Positions 8,183 to 16,580 of a DNA stretch of 64,000 nt are shown here, one piece after another; the first letter of the stretch is position 1; each line of letters begins with the position of its first letter. The notes below the pieces were generated by a model. It was not told where the DNA came from. It did no database searches and was given only the letters and a program-made list of their open reading frames with translations. A program made the translations under genes and the position numbers. Source of the DNA: Rhodocyclales bacterium (GTDB lineage Bacteria > Pseudomonadota > Gammaproteobacteria > Burkholderiales > Rhodocyclaceae); the NCBI GenBank assembly GCA_016177805.1, contig JACOUN010000095.1, forward strand, positions 1 through 64,000, written 5' to 3'.

Positions 8183-9681
8183 GCACGGACATCGAAGAAC
8201 GCGTGCCGGGGGTCGAGGAGGCGGACTTCTCCGGGGTGGACAAGGTGAGGCTGGTCGAGGCGCTGGCGCGGGCGCTGCCGGCGGGAGCGCTGATTTTTGA
8301 CGCAGAAGAACTGCGCCCCTACGAATGCGACGGGCTGGCGGCCTATCGGCGCATGCCGCTGGTGGTGACGCTGCCGGCGACCGAGGCGCAGGCCGCCGAG
8401 GTGCTCAGGATCTGTCACGCGCAAGGGGTGCCGGTGGTGGCGCGTGGCGCTGGCACCGGCTTGTCGGGCGGGGCCTTGCCGCACGAGCGCGGGGTGGTGC
8501 TGTCGCTGGCGCGTTTCAACCGCATCGTCGCCCTTGACCCGTTGGCGCGCACGGCGGTGGTGCAGCCGGGGGTGCGCAACCTGGCGATTTCAGAAGCGGC
8601 GGCGCCTTACGACCTTTACTACGCGCCCGACCCGTCGTCGCAGATCGCGTGCACCATAGGCGGCAACGTCGGGGAGAACGCGGGCGGCGTGCATTGCCTC
8701 AAGTATGGTTTGACGGTGCACAACGTGTTGCGCGTGCGCGGCCTGAGCATGGACGGCGAAGTCATCGAACTGGGTAGCCACGCGCCCGATGCGCCCGGCT
8801 ACGATCTGCTCGCGGCGGTCATAGGCTCCGAGGGCATGCTGGCGGTGGTGACCGAAGTCACGGTCAGGCTCATGCCCAAGCCCCAGCTCGCGCAATGCGT
8901 GCTTGCGGCGTTCGACGACGTGGTCAGGGCCGGTGAGGCGGTGGCTACCATCATCGCGGCCGGCATCATCCCGGCCGGGCTGGAGATGATGGACCAGCCC
9001 GCGACCGCAGCGGTCGAGCAGTTCGTGCATGCGGGCTATCCGCTGGATGCGAAGGCCATTCTGTTGTGTGAATCCGACGGCACGCCGGAAGAGGTCGCCG
9101 AGGAAATCGAGCGCATGCGTGAAGTGCTGGTGGCCGGTGGCGCGACCGAGGTGCGGGTGTCGCATGACGAGGCCGAGCGGATGCGTTTCTGGGCCGGGCG
9201 CAAGGCGGCGTTTCCGGCGGCGGGGCGCTTGTCGCCCGACTACTACTGCATGGACGGCACCATCCCGCGCAAGCACGTGGGGCAGATGCTGGAGGCGATC
9301 CACGAGATGGAGCGCAAGTATGGACTGCGCTGCATCAACGTGTTTCACGCCGGCGACGGCAACATGCACCCGCTGATCCTGTTCGATGCCAACCAGCCCG
9401 GCGAACTGGAGCGGGCCGAGGAATTCGGCGCCGAGATCCTGGAGCTGTCGGTCGAGCTGGGGGGTACGGTGACCGGCGAGCACGGCGTCGGGGTCGAGAA
9501 GATCAACCAGATGAGCAGCCAGTTTTCGCGCGACGAACTGATGATGTTCCTGCGCGTGAAGGCGGCATTCGATCCGGACGGGTTGCTCAATCCGGGCAAG
9601 GTGATCCCGACGTTGAATCGTTGCGGCGAGAAAAAGGGCGCGACGATCGGGGCGGGTCAGTGTACGGCGCGGCCATCCTGA
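8179..9681 (+). CDS. glcD: Glycolate oxidase subunit GlcD (FAD-linked)
   Basis: This is the catalytic flavin subunit that oxidises glycolate to glyoxylate with electron transfer to GlcF and the quinone pool. The 500-residue length fits the family. The FAD-binding PCMH domain spans about residues 55-235 with the marker RGAGTGLSGGALP. The FAD-oxidase C-terminal domain follows, with FHAGDGNMHPLILFD and a final GEHGVGVEKI. The start overlaps the regulator's stop codon, with a GGAGGGCAGGG ribosome site ahead. It forms a complex with glcE and glcF downstream. The C-terminus is extended by about 20 residues past the usual NPGKVIP end. Confidence 0.95.
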   Translation: MSTDIEERVPGVEEADFSGVDKVRLVEALARALPAGALIFDAEELRPYECDGLAAYRRMPLVVTLPATEAQAAEVLRICHAQGVPVVARGAGTGLSGGALPHERGVVLSLARFNRIVALDPLARTAVVQPGVRNLAISEAAAPYDLYYAPDPSSQIACTIGGNVGENAGGVHCLKYGLTVHNVLRVRGLSMDGEVIELGSHAPDAPGYDLLAAVIGSEGMLAVVTEVTVRLMPKPQLAQCVLAAFDDVVRAGEAVATIIAAGIIPAGLEMMDQPATAAVEQFVHAGYPLDAKAILLCESDGTPEEVAEEIERMREVLVAGGATEVRVSHDEAERMRFWAGRKAAFPAAGRLSPDYYCMDGTIPRKHVGQMLEAIHEMERKYGLRCINVFHAGDGNMHPLILFDANQPGELERAEEFGAEILELSVELGGTVTGEHGVGVEKINQMSSQFSRDELMMFLRVKAAFDPDGLLNPGKVIPTLNRCGEKKGATIGAGQCTARPS

Positions 9682-9689
9682 GGGCGATC

Positions 9690-9824
9690 ATGAGTACGAC
9701 GTGGATACAGTTTCTGCTGGTGGTGGTGCCTGTTCTGTCGTTGATAGGTTCGTGGCTGGCGTTGCGGGCGGTGGCTGACCGGCGCGCGCGCGGGCAAGGC
9801 GATGACGAGGCGGTGTTCAAATGA
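9690..9824 (+). CDS. Tiny single-pass membrane protein between glcD and glcE
   Basis: This 44-residue frame begins MSTTWIQFLLVVVPVLSLIG. It has one clear membrane helix (residues about 6-28) and a charged tail (DRRARGQGDDEAVF). Its TGA overlaps the ATG of glcE, and it follows glcD by 8 bp, so it is probably translated in the operon. I recognise no family. It could anchor the peripheral GlcDEF complex to the inner membrane, which is inference from position. A short chance frame remains possible. Confidence 0.5.
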   Translation: MSTTWIQFLLVVVPVLSLIGSWLALRAVADRRARGQGDDEAVFK

Positions 9825-10909
9825 GCGACGTGACGACCCTGTGGTGTGAGCAGGTACGGGCCGCGGCTGCGGCCGCAACGACGCTGCAACTGCGCGGTGG
9901 CGCCAGCAAGGCGTTCTACGGACGCACCCCGGCCGGAGAGGTGCTGGACACGCGCGCCCACCGGGGGGTGGTGGCTTATGAGCCCACCGAGCTGGTGGTG
10001 ACCGTGCGCGGCGGCACGCCGCTGGTCGAGCTGGAGAGCCTGCTGGCCGAGCGCAACCAGATGCTGGCCTTCGAGCCACCGCACTTTGGCGCGGACGCGA
10101 CCGTGGCCGGGTGCGTGGCGAGCGGGCTGTCGGGGCCGCGTCGCGTCGCGGCCGGGGCGCTGCGCGATTTCGTCCTCGGCGTGACCATCATGGATGGGCG
10201 CGGGGACGTGTTGCGTTTTGGCGGGCAGGTCATGAAGAACGTCGCCGGCTACGACGTGTCGCGCCTGATCGCGGGTAGCCTGGGGACGCTGGGGATCATC
10301 CTCGATGTGTCGCTCAAGGTGTTGCCGCGTCCGTTTGCCGAAACCACGCTGCGTTTCGAGCTGGGCGAGGCCGGCGTGATCGAACGCCTGAACCGCTGGG
10401 GCGGGCAGCCCCTGCCCATATCGGGGTCGGCGTGGCAGGCCGGCGAGTTGATGCTGCGCCTGTCCGGTGCGGGTGCGGCAGTGCGGGCGGCGTCTGCCAG
10501 ACTGGGCGGCGAGCGCGTCGATGACGCTGCGGCGTCGACATTCTGGTCCGGCGTGCGCGAACACACGGCGGCTTTCTTCGCCGCGCTACCGCCCGCCGTC
10601 GATGGGCGCGAGCCGATCCTGTGGCGCATCGCGCTGCCAAGCACCGCCGCGGCGTTGCAACTGGACGATGCCCAGTTGATCGAGTGGGGCGGGGGCTTGC
10701 GCTGGTTGTGGTCGCACCGGCCGGCCGAGCAGGTGCGGGCGCGCGTTGCCGAGCTTGGCGGGCATGCGACGCAGTTTCGTGGTGGCGCGCGCGACGGGGA
10801 AATCTTCCAGCCGCTTGGGGCCGCGCTGATGACGATACATCGCCGCCTCAAGCATGCGTTCGACCCGGCGGGGGTGTTCAACCCCGGGCGCCTCTACGAC
10901 GGAATTTGA
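9821..10909 (+). CDS. glcE: Glycolate oxidase subunit GlcE (FAD-binding)
   Basis: A second flavin-fold subunit of glycolate oxidase, 362 residues long. The FAD-binding half contains the GGASKAF motif near residue 30, then PPHFGADATVAGCVASGLSG, and DVLRFGGQVMKNVAGYDVSR, a GlcE signature. The C-terminus ends HAFDPAGVFNPGRLY, the usual closing motif of this oxidase superfamily. It overlaps the preceding tiny gene by four bases (ATGA) and is followed after 2 bp by glcF, so the genes are translated as a block. Confidence 0.94.
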   Translation: MSDVTTLWCEQVRAAAAAATTLQLRGGASKAFYGRTPAGEVLDTRAHRGVVAYEPTELVVTVRGGTPLVELESLLAERNQMLAFEPPHFGADATVAGCVASGLSGPRRVAAGALRDFVLGVTIMDGRGDVLRFGGQVMKNVAGYDVSRLIAGSLGTLGIILDVSLKVLPRPFAETTLRFELGEAGVIERLNRWGGQPLPISGSAWQAGELMLRLSGAGAAVRAASARLGGERVDDAAASTFWSGVREHTAAFFAALPPAVDGREPILWRIALPSTAAALQLDDAQLIEWGGGLRWLWSHRPAEQVRARVAELGGHATQFRGGARDGEIFQPLGAALMTIHRRLKHAFDPAGVFNPGRLYDGI

Positions 10910-10911
10910 TC

Positions 10912-12147
10912 ATGCAGACCCAGCTTGCCGACTTCATCAAGAATCAGCCCGAAGGGCGCGAGGCCGACGAAATCCTGCGCAAATGCGTGCACTGCGGCTT
11001 CTGTACGGCGACCTGTCCGACCTACCAGTTGCTCGGCGACGAACTCGACGGGCCGCGCGGCCGCATCTATCTGATCAAGGCGGTGCTGGAAGGCCAGCCC
11101 GCCACGGTCAAGACCCGTCAGCACCTGGATCGCTGCCTGACCTGCCGCTCGTGCGAGAGTACCTGTCCCTCCGGGGTGCATTACAGCCGCCTGCTCGACA
11201 TCGGCCGGGCGGTGGTCGAGCAACAGGTACCGCGCCAGGGGCTGGACAAGGCGGTGCGCTGGGCGCTGCGCGAGTTCGTGCCGCGCGCCGGCTTGTTCGG
11301 CATGGCGATGCGGGCCGGACGCCTGGTGCGTGGCGCTCTGCCCCAGGCGCTCAAGGACAAGGTGCCGCTGCAACGCCCCGCCGGTGCGTGGCCCAGTCCG
11401 CGCCACGCGCGCAAGATGCTGGCGCTGGCGGGGTGTGCCCAGCCTGCCATGGCGCCGTCCATCAACGTTGCGACCGCCAGGGTGCTGGATGCGCTGGGGG
11501 TGTCGCTGATCGAAGCGCCGGGCGCCGGCTGTTGCGGCGCGGTGCGTTTCCACCTCAATGACCAGGACGGCGGACGCGACGACGCGCGGCGCAACATCGA
11601 CGCGTGGTGGCCGCTGGTGGAGCGCGGCGAAGTCGAAGCCATCGTCATGACGGCATCCGGCTGCGGAGTGCAGGTCAAGGATTACGCGCACATGCTGGCG
11701 CACGACCCCGCTTACGCGAACAAAGCCGAGCGGATTTCAGTGCTGACGCGCGACGTGAGCGAGATCGTGACCGCCGAAAGCGCCAGGCTGATCGAGGTGC
11801 TGGCGAGTCCGCCGGGTGAGCCGGTACGGGTGGCGTTTCACGCGCCGTGTACCCTGCAGCACGGCTTGAAGATCCGTGGCGTCGTGGAAAAGTTGCTGGT
11901 GGCGGCGGGCTATGTGCCGACCCCGGTGCGCGACGCGCACCTGTGCTGCGGCTCGGCCGGCACCTACTCGATACTGCAGCCGGAACTGTCGTTGCAACTG
12001 CGCGACAACAAGCTCGCGGCATTGGGTGAAGGCAGGCCGGCCATCATCGCGTCGGCCAACATCGGCTGCATGACCCACCTCGAAGCGGGCGCGACGACCC
12101 CGGTGCGGCACTGGATAGAGCTGCTGGCCGAGCGTCTGGGCAAGTGA
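10912..12147 (+). CDS. glcF: Glycolate oxidase iron-sulfur subunit GlcF
   Basis: The 411-residue iron-sulfur subunit passes electrons from the flavin subunits to quinone. Two 4Fe-4S motifs stand near the N-terminus (CVHCGFCTATCP and CLTCRSCESTCP). Two CCG domains follow, ending in GAGCCGAVRFH and HLCCGSAGTYS, which are typical of heterodisulfide-reductase-like proteins. The start is the ATG two bases after the glcE stop. A weak hairpin (CGCGTC/GACGCG near 12170-12186) lies just after the gene, but no U-run follows, so operon termination is not clear. Confidence 0.95.
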   Translation: MQTQLADFIKNQPEGREADEILRKCVHCGFCTATCPTYQLLGDELDGPRGRIYLIKAVLEGQPATVKTRQHLDRCLTCRSCESTCPSGVHYSRLLDIGRAVVEQQVPRQGLDKAVRWALREFVPRAGLFGMAMRAGRLVRGALPQALKDKVPLQRPAGAWPSPRHARKMLALAGCAQPAMAPSINVATARVLDALGVSLIEAPGAGCCGAVRFHLNDQDGGRDDARRNIDAWWPLVERGEVEAIVMTASGCGVQVKDYAHMLAHDPAYANKAERISVLTRDVSEIVTAESARLIEVLASPPGEPVRVAFHAPCTLQHGLKIRGVVEKLLVAAGYVPTPVRDAHLCCGSAGTYSILQPELSLQLRDNKLAALGEGRPAIIASANIGCMTHLEAGATTPVRHWIELLAERLGK

Positions 12148-12258
12148 AAACGGGTGTGGATCGGCGCCGCGCGTCTCGTTGACGCGGTGCCAGGGTTTTG
12201 GCTCCCCGAAACGAGGCGCCGGTTGCTATGATTGGCTACCGTCGAACTTCACCACATC

Positions 12259-13017
12259 ATGCCACTTACCATCGAATCCTGCGTCGCACGGCACATCGGA
12301 GACCGCAAGGAGCAGCAGGACCGCGTCAACCTCTATGCCCACCCCACCCGGCCCGGCATGATGATGGCGGTGCTTGCCGATGGCATGGGCGGGCACAGTG
12401 GTGGCGCGATGGCCGCCGAGCAGGTGCTGATCAAGGCGCAGCAGAATTTCGAGGGCTACACCCCGAATTCGGAAACCCCGCAGGAGTTGCTCGCGAGCGT
12501 TATCCGCGAGGCGCATGTGGTGATCCGGCTCACCCGCTTCACCAGCGAGCAGGATCCGCACAGCACCGCCGTGGTGTTGTTGCTGCAGCCGGGTCGTGTC
12601 GACTGGGTGCATTGTGGCGACTCGCGGCTGTATCACTTCCGGGGCAACGAAACCCTCAGCCGCAGCCCCGACCATTCGCTGGTGGGCGAGCTGCAGCGCA
12701 AAGGGGTGATCGACGAGGCAGGCGCCCTGACCCACCACCAGCGCAACGTGCTTTTGTCATGCCTGGGGGGGGAGCGAGAACCTCGGACCGACTACGGGGC
12801 GCTGGCGCCGCTGCGGGTCGGGGACAACTTTCTGCTGTGCTCGGATGGTCTGTGGGCGTACTTCAGCGACGACGAACTGGCGCGGACCATCGCCGCCAAC
12901 GGCGCGCGCGAGGCCGCGCGCCTGCTCATCCAGCAGGCACGCGAGCGTGCCACGGGGATGGGCGACAACATCTCGCTGTCCATCATCAAGCTGGTCGAGG
13001 CCGCGCCATCCAGATGA
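12259..13017 (+). CDS. PP2C-family Ser/Thr protein phosphatase
   Basis: This 252-residue protein carries the PP2C metal-binding motifs in order: LADGMGGHSGG near residue 38, VHCGDSRLY near 117, LLCSDGLW near 193, and GDNISLSIIKL near the end. It removes phosphate from Ser/Thr residues of target proteins in the cytoplasm using Mn or Mg. It is a stand-alone catalytic domain without membrane or sensor segments. No kinase, FHA or type VI secretion gene adjoins it, so its target is unknown. The ATG was chosen because the conserved domain starts at once (MPLTIESCVARHIGDRKEQQ). Confidence 0.9.
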   Translation: MPLTIESCVARHIGDRKEQQDRVNLYAHPTRPGMMMAVLADGMGGHSGGAMAAEQVLIKAQQNFEGYTPNSETPQELLASVIREAHVVIRLTRFTSEQDPHSTAVVLLLQPGRVDWVHCGDSRLYHFRGNETLSRSPDHSLVGELQRKGVIDEAGALTHHQRNVLLSCLGGEREPRTDYGALAPLRVGDNFLLCSDGLWAYFSDDELARTIAANGAREAARLLIQQARERATGMGDNISLSIIKLVEAAPSR

Positions 13018-13074
13018 ACACGGATAGGCCCGGTGGCGGACAAGGCCGAGACGCGCCAATCTGAAAAAACAAGG

Positions 13075-13102
13075 TTGCGATTGACGCGGGCATCAGTATG
13101 AT
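13075..13102 (+). promoter_or_regulatory. Candidate sigma-70 promoter for the transhydrogenase operon
   Basis: TTGCGA (13075-13080) and TATGAT (13097-13102) are separated by 16 bp. This is the best sigma-70 match in the 298-bp gap before pntAA. It would give a leader of about 205 bases. The rest of the gap shows no gene or strong hairpin. Confidence 0.4.
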
Positions 13103-13315
13103 CTGACGTGCGCCGCGTATTTACGACCGATCGGTTTCGGGGCCGGTCGATATACCAATGCAACCGCGACGCATGCGTCCAGGGTCTGACCCGAAGTTCC
13201 GGGGGCGCGACGATGCGCCCGGCTCGCCGTCGAGATTGGCGCGGGTAGTACCTATGCCGCGCCTGCGCAGCGGGCGCGACGGTTCGTCTAATCTATCAGT
13301 CAGGGAGGAGTGCTG

Positions 13316-14437
13316 ATGCCTCTGGTAATCGGAGTGCCTGCGGAGACCGTGCCCGGCGAACGACGCCTGGCCGTAGTGCCGGATGTGGTCAAGAAGTACA
13401 TCGGTCTTGGTGCGCAGGTTGTCATGGAGTCCGGGGCGGGGGTGCCTGCCCATTTTCCCGATGCGGCGTTTGCCGACGTCCGGTTCGCGGACAGCGCGGC
13501 GATCTACGCCGAGGCCGACGTGGTGTTCTGCATCCAGCCGCCGCCCGACAAGATGATTTCCGCGATGAAGCCGGGAAGCGTGCTGATCGGGTTGTTGCAG
13601 CCGTGGTCGGATGCCAAGCGCGTCAAACTGCTGATGAAGAAGGAGATCACGGCGTTTGCATGCGAGCTGGTGCCGCGCATCTCGCGGGCGCAGAGCATGG
13701 ACGTGCTGTCCAGTCAGGCGGCCGTGGCCGGCTACGAATGCGCGCTGATCGCCGCCGACCATAGCCCCAAGTTCTTTCCGATGCTGACCTACGCGGCGGG
13801 CACCATACGTCCGTCCAAGGTGCTGGTGATCGGCGCCGGGGTGGCCGGGTTGCAGGCCATTGCGACCGCGCGCCGGATCGGGGCGATGGTCGAGGCTTAC
13901 GACGTGCGCCCCGAGACGCGCGAGCAGATCGAGTCGCTGGGCGCCAAGTTCGTCGACACCGGCGTCGCGGCGGCCGGCGCGGGCGGGTACGCGCGTGAGC
14001 TGACCGACGAGGAAAAGGCGCAGCAGGCCGAAAAGCTCGCCAAGGCCGTGGCGCAGTGCGACGCGTTGATCACCACCGCCGCGATTCCGGGCAAGAAGGC
14101 GCCCGTGATCATCACCGCCGCGATGGTGGCGCGCATGAAGCCGGGCTCGGTGGTGGTCGATCTGGCGGCCGAGAGCGGTGGCAACGTCGAGGGCACGGTG
14201 GCCGGCGAGAAGACCTGGGTCGGCGAAACCTTGCTGGTCGGCCCGACCCACATCGCCAGCCGCATGCCGGTCCATGCTTCCGAAATGTATGCCAAGAACC
14301 TGTTCAACTTCATCTCTCCCTTCATCAAGGACGGCGCGCTGACGCTGGACTGGGAAGACGAAGTGATCGTCGGCACCTGCCTCACCCATGCGGGTGAAGT
14401 CAGACATGCCGGGGTCAAGCAGGTACTGGGACTCTAA
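13316..14437 (+). CDS. pntAA: NAD(P) transhydrogenase alpha subunit, part 1 (domain I)
   Basis: This is the NAD(H)-binding domain I of the proton-pumping transhydrogenase, which moves hydride from NADH to NADP+ using the proton gradient. The 373 residues hold the N-terminal alanine-dehydrogenase-like half (GVPAETVPGERRLAVVPD) and the Rossmann half (KVLVIGAGVAGLQAIATARR, then AYDVRPETREQIESLGAKF). AGGGAGGAG precedes ATG 13316 by five bases, which decides against the GTG six bases upstream. The alpha subunit is split in two genes, the common arrangement in alpha- and betaproteobacteria. Confidence 0.96.
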   Translation: MPLVIGVPAETVPGERRLAVVPDVVKKYIGLGAQVVMESGAGVPAHFPDAAFADVRFADSAAIYAEADVVFCIQPPPDKMISAMKPGSVLIGLLQPWSDAKRVKLLMKKEITAFACELVPRISRAQSMDVLSSQAAVAGYECALIAADHSPKFFPMLTYAAGTIRPSKVLVIGAGVAGLQAIATARRIGAMVEAYDVRPETREQIESLGAKFVDTGVAAAGAGGYARELTDEEKAQQAEKLAKAVAQCDALITTAAIPGKKAPVIITAAMVARMKPGSVVVDLAAESGGNVEGTVAGEKTWVGETLLVGPTHIASRMPVHASEMYAKNLFNFISPFIKDGALTLDWEDEVIVGTCLTHAGEVRHAGVKQVLGL

Positions 14438-14452
14438 GCGGAGGACGCAATC

Positions 14453-14758
14453 ATGGACGGATTTACCGCACTGTATATTTTCATGCTCGCCGCGTTCACC
14501 GGATACGAAGTGATCTCGCGCGTGCCCGTGATCCTGCACACCCCCCTGATGTCAGGATCGAACTTCATCCACGGCGTGGTGCTGATCGGCGCGATGGCAA
14601 GCCTGGGGCATGCCGACCCGGATGAGCCGTTGCAGTTGTTGATCGGGTTTCTTGCCGTGTTCCTGGGGGCTGCCAACGCAGCCGGCGGCTACATCGTGAC
14701 CGAACGCATGCTGGCAATGTTCAAGACCGGCAACCGCAAGCAGGGGGGCGCGCAATGA
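14453..14758 (+). CDS. pntAB: NAD(P) transhydrogenase alpha subunit, part 2 (membrane)
   Basis: The 101-residue protein is the membrane segment of the alpha subunit, with three to four helices. SGSNFIHGVVLIGA is a conserved loop-helix motif of the proton channel. It sits 15 bp after pntAA, with a GGAGG ribosome site, and its stop overlaps the start of pntB (ATGA). It assembles with PntAA and PntB in the inner membrane. Confidence 0.96.
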   Translation: MDGFTALYIFMLAAFTGYEVISRVPVILHTPLMSGSNFIHGVVLIGAMASLGHADPDEPLQLLIGFLAVFLGAANAAGGYIVTERMLAMFKTGNRKQGGAQ

Positions 14759-16137
14759 CTTCTAACTGGTTTATCAACGCGGCTTATTTCGCGGTCACAC
14801 TGGTATTCATCCTCGGGCTGAAGGCCATGAGTTCGCCGGTCACGGCGCGCAAGGGCATCGTGCTGGCCGGGTTCGCGATGGTGGCGGCCACGGTCGTGAC
14901 CTTCTTCATGCCCGGTCTGCACAACGTCGGCCTGATGGTCATGGCCATCGTGCTCGGTGGTGGGGTCGCGTGGTGGTCGGGCAAGGTCGTGAAAATGACC
15001 GACATGCCGCAGATGGTCGCGGTGTACAACGGCATGGGCGGCGGCGCGGCGGCCTGCATCGCGGCGATCGAACTGGTGCGCGGGGTCGAGCACACCGCCA
15101 TGGTGTCGACGCTGCTGGTGCTGGGCGCGATCATCGGGTCGGTGGCGTTCTCCGGCTCCTGCGTGGCTTTTGCCAAGTTGCAGGGGCTGATGAACAAGAC
15201 CATCCGTCTGCCGCAGCAGAACAACATCAACTTCTTCCTGACGCTGCTGACCTTCGGGCTGGGCCTGACCATAGGCTATTCCGACGCGCCTTCGCTGTTC
15301 GAGATCACGCTGTTCTTCATCCTCGCGCTGGCGCTGGGGGTGGTGCTGGTGATCCCGATCGGCGGCGCCGACATGCCGGTGGTGATCTCGCTGCTGAACG
15401 CGTTTACTGGCCTGGCAGTGGGTTTCAAGGGCTTCGTGCTGGCGAATCCGGCACTGATCGTGGCGGGCATCGTGGTCGGCGCGTCGGGTATGTTGCTGAC
15501 CCAGCTCATGGCCAAGGCCATGAACCGGCCCATCCGCAACATCATCTTCTCGCCGATCACCGGCGAGGCCGCGGCCTCCGATGGCAGTGAAGTCCAGGGC
15601 AGCATGCGCGAGCTGTCGGCGACCGATGCCGCCTCGCTGATGCGCTACGGCAACAAGGTCATCATCATTCCGGGTTACGGCATGGCGGTGGCGGGCGCGC
15701 AGCACAAGGTGTGGGAGATGGCGCAGTTGCTCGAAGAAGGCGGCGTCGAGGTGGTGTTCGCGATCCACCCGGTCGCGGGGCGGATGCCGGGACACATGAA
15801 CGTGCTGCTGGCCGAGGCCGGGGTGCCGTACGACAAGATCTTCGACCTGGAAGAGATCAATGCCGACTTCCCGCAAGCAGATGTGGCGCTGGTGATCGGC
15901 GCCAACGACGTGGTGAATCCGGTCGCGCGCACCGACAAGTCCAGCCCGATCTACGGCATGCCCATCCTGAACGCGGACATGGCGCAGAACGTGATCGTGG
16001 TCAAGCGCGGCAAGGGCGCGGGTTACTCCGGAATCGAGAACGCGCTGTTCTACAAGGACAACTGCCGCATGCTGTACGGCAGTGCCCAGGCAGCGATCGC
16101 GGACGTGATCGCGCAAGTGAAGACGATGGAAGTCTGA
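14755..16137 (+). CDS. pntB: NAD(P) transhydrogenase beta subunit
   Basis: The 460-residue beta subunit has an N-terminal membrane part (about eight to nine helices to residue about 260) and a C-terminal NADP(H)-binding domain III. That domain shows IIIPGYGMAVAGAQHKVWEM, then HPVAGRMPGHMNVLLAEA and VALVIGANDVVNP, all family signatures. Length matches the family. It closes the three-gene operon and is followed by a strong intrinsic terminator. The enzyme supplies NADPH for biosynthesis. Confidence 0.97.
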   Translation: MTSNWFINAAYFAVTLVFILGLKAMSSPVTARKGIVLAGFAMVAATVVTFFMPGLHNVGLMVMAIVLGGGVAWWSGKVVKMTDMPQMVAVYNGMGGGAAACIAAIELVRGVEHTAMVSTLLVLGAIIGSVAFSGSCVAFAKLQGLMNKTIRLPQQNNINFFLTLLTFGLGLTIGYSDAPSLFEITLFFILALALGVVLVIPIGGADMPVVISLLNAFTGLAVGFKGFVLANPALIVAGIVVGASGMLLTQLMAKAMNRPIRNIIFSPITGEAAASDGSEVQGSMRELSATDAASLMRYGNKVIIIPGYGMAVAGAQHKVWEMAQLLEEGGVEVVFAIHPVAGRMPGHMNVLLAEAGVPYDKIFDLEEINADFPQADVALVIGANDVVNPVARTDKSSPIYGMPILNADMAQNVIVVKRGKGAGYSGIENALFYKDNCRMLYGSAQAAIADVIAQVKTMEV

Positions 16138-16162
16138 TCCCTCCATCGCTCGCAATGACAGG

Positions 16163-16198
16163 CGGCGCGCTCCGGCAACGGAGCGCGCCGTTTTCGTT
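16163..16198 (+). terminator. Intrinsic terminator of the pnt operon
   Basis: CGGCGCGCTCCG (16163-16174) pairs perfectly with CGGAGCGCGCCG (16179-16190) around a GCAA loop, followed by TTTTCGTT. A 12-bp GC-rich stem with a U-run is a textbook rho-independent terminator. Confidence 0.93.
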
Positions 16199-16268
16199 AC
16201 CGGCCCTACAAGATCGGCCCATGTGGCCGATAACGGAGTACATCCTCCTGGTTCCGGACGGAGTTCCG

Positions 16269-16580
16269 ATGCGCGTTGTTGTTGCCCTGCTGTGTTTGCT
16301 CCAACTTGGTCTGGCGACGCCAGTCTTTGCCCAGGCGCCATCGCGCGTGCCGGATGAAGCGGGTACGGCCCGGACGCCGTTCGTGCGCAATCTCGATGGC
16401 TATCAGTTTCCGGCGCTGGCGCAGACCATCGCTCGCATGCAGAACATCGCTCACGCGATGCGTTTGCGCGACTACTGCGCCGATCGGCGCGTGCCCGATG
16501 AGTTTGTCCGGGTGCAACTGGAGCGTTTCAGCCTGATTACCGGGCGTCCCGAGAGCTGCGCGTCGTTGCTGGACTATTGA
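16269..16580 (+). CDS. Small secreted protein of unknown function
   Basis: This 103-residue protein starts with a signal peptide (MRVVVALLCLLQLGLATPVFA, cleavage expected after residue 21). The mature part of about 80 residues has two cysteines (in RDYCADRRV and ESCASLLDY) that could form a disulfide. GGAG lies ahead of the ATG. I recognise no family. It is mono-cistronic, right after the pnt terminator, and its last seven bases overlap the 3' end of the convergent EAL gene. Confidence 0.7.
   Translation: MRVVVALLCLLQLGLATPVFAQAPSRVPDEAGTARTPFVRNLDGYQFPALAQTIARMQNIAHAMRLRDYCADRRVPDEFVRVQLERFSLITGRPESCASLLDY

Noticed and set aside
8590-9483. Minus-strand open frame of about 300 residues within glcD
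   Set aside because: It is a shadow of the glcD coding sequence, rich in His/Arg/Gly, without motifs.
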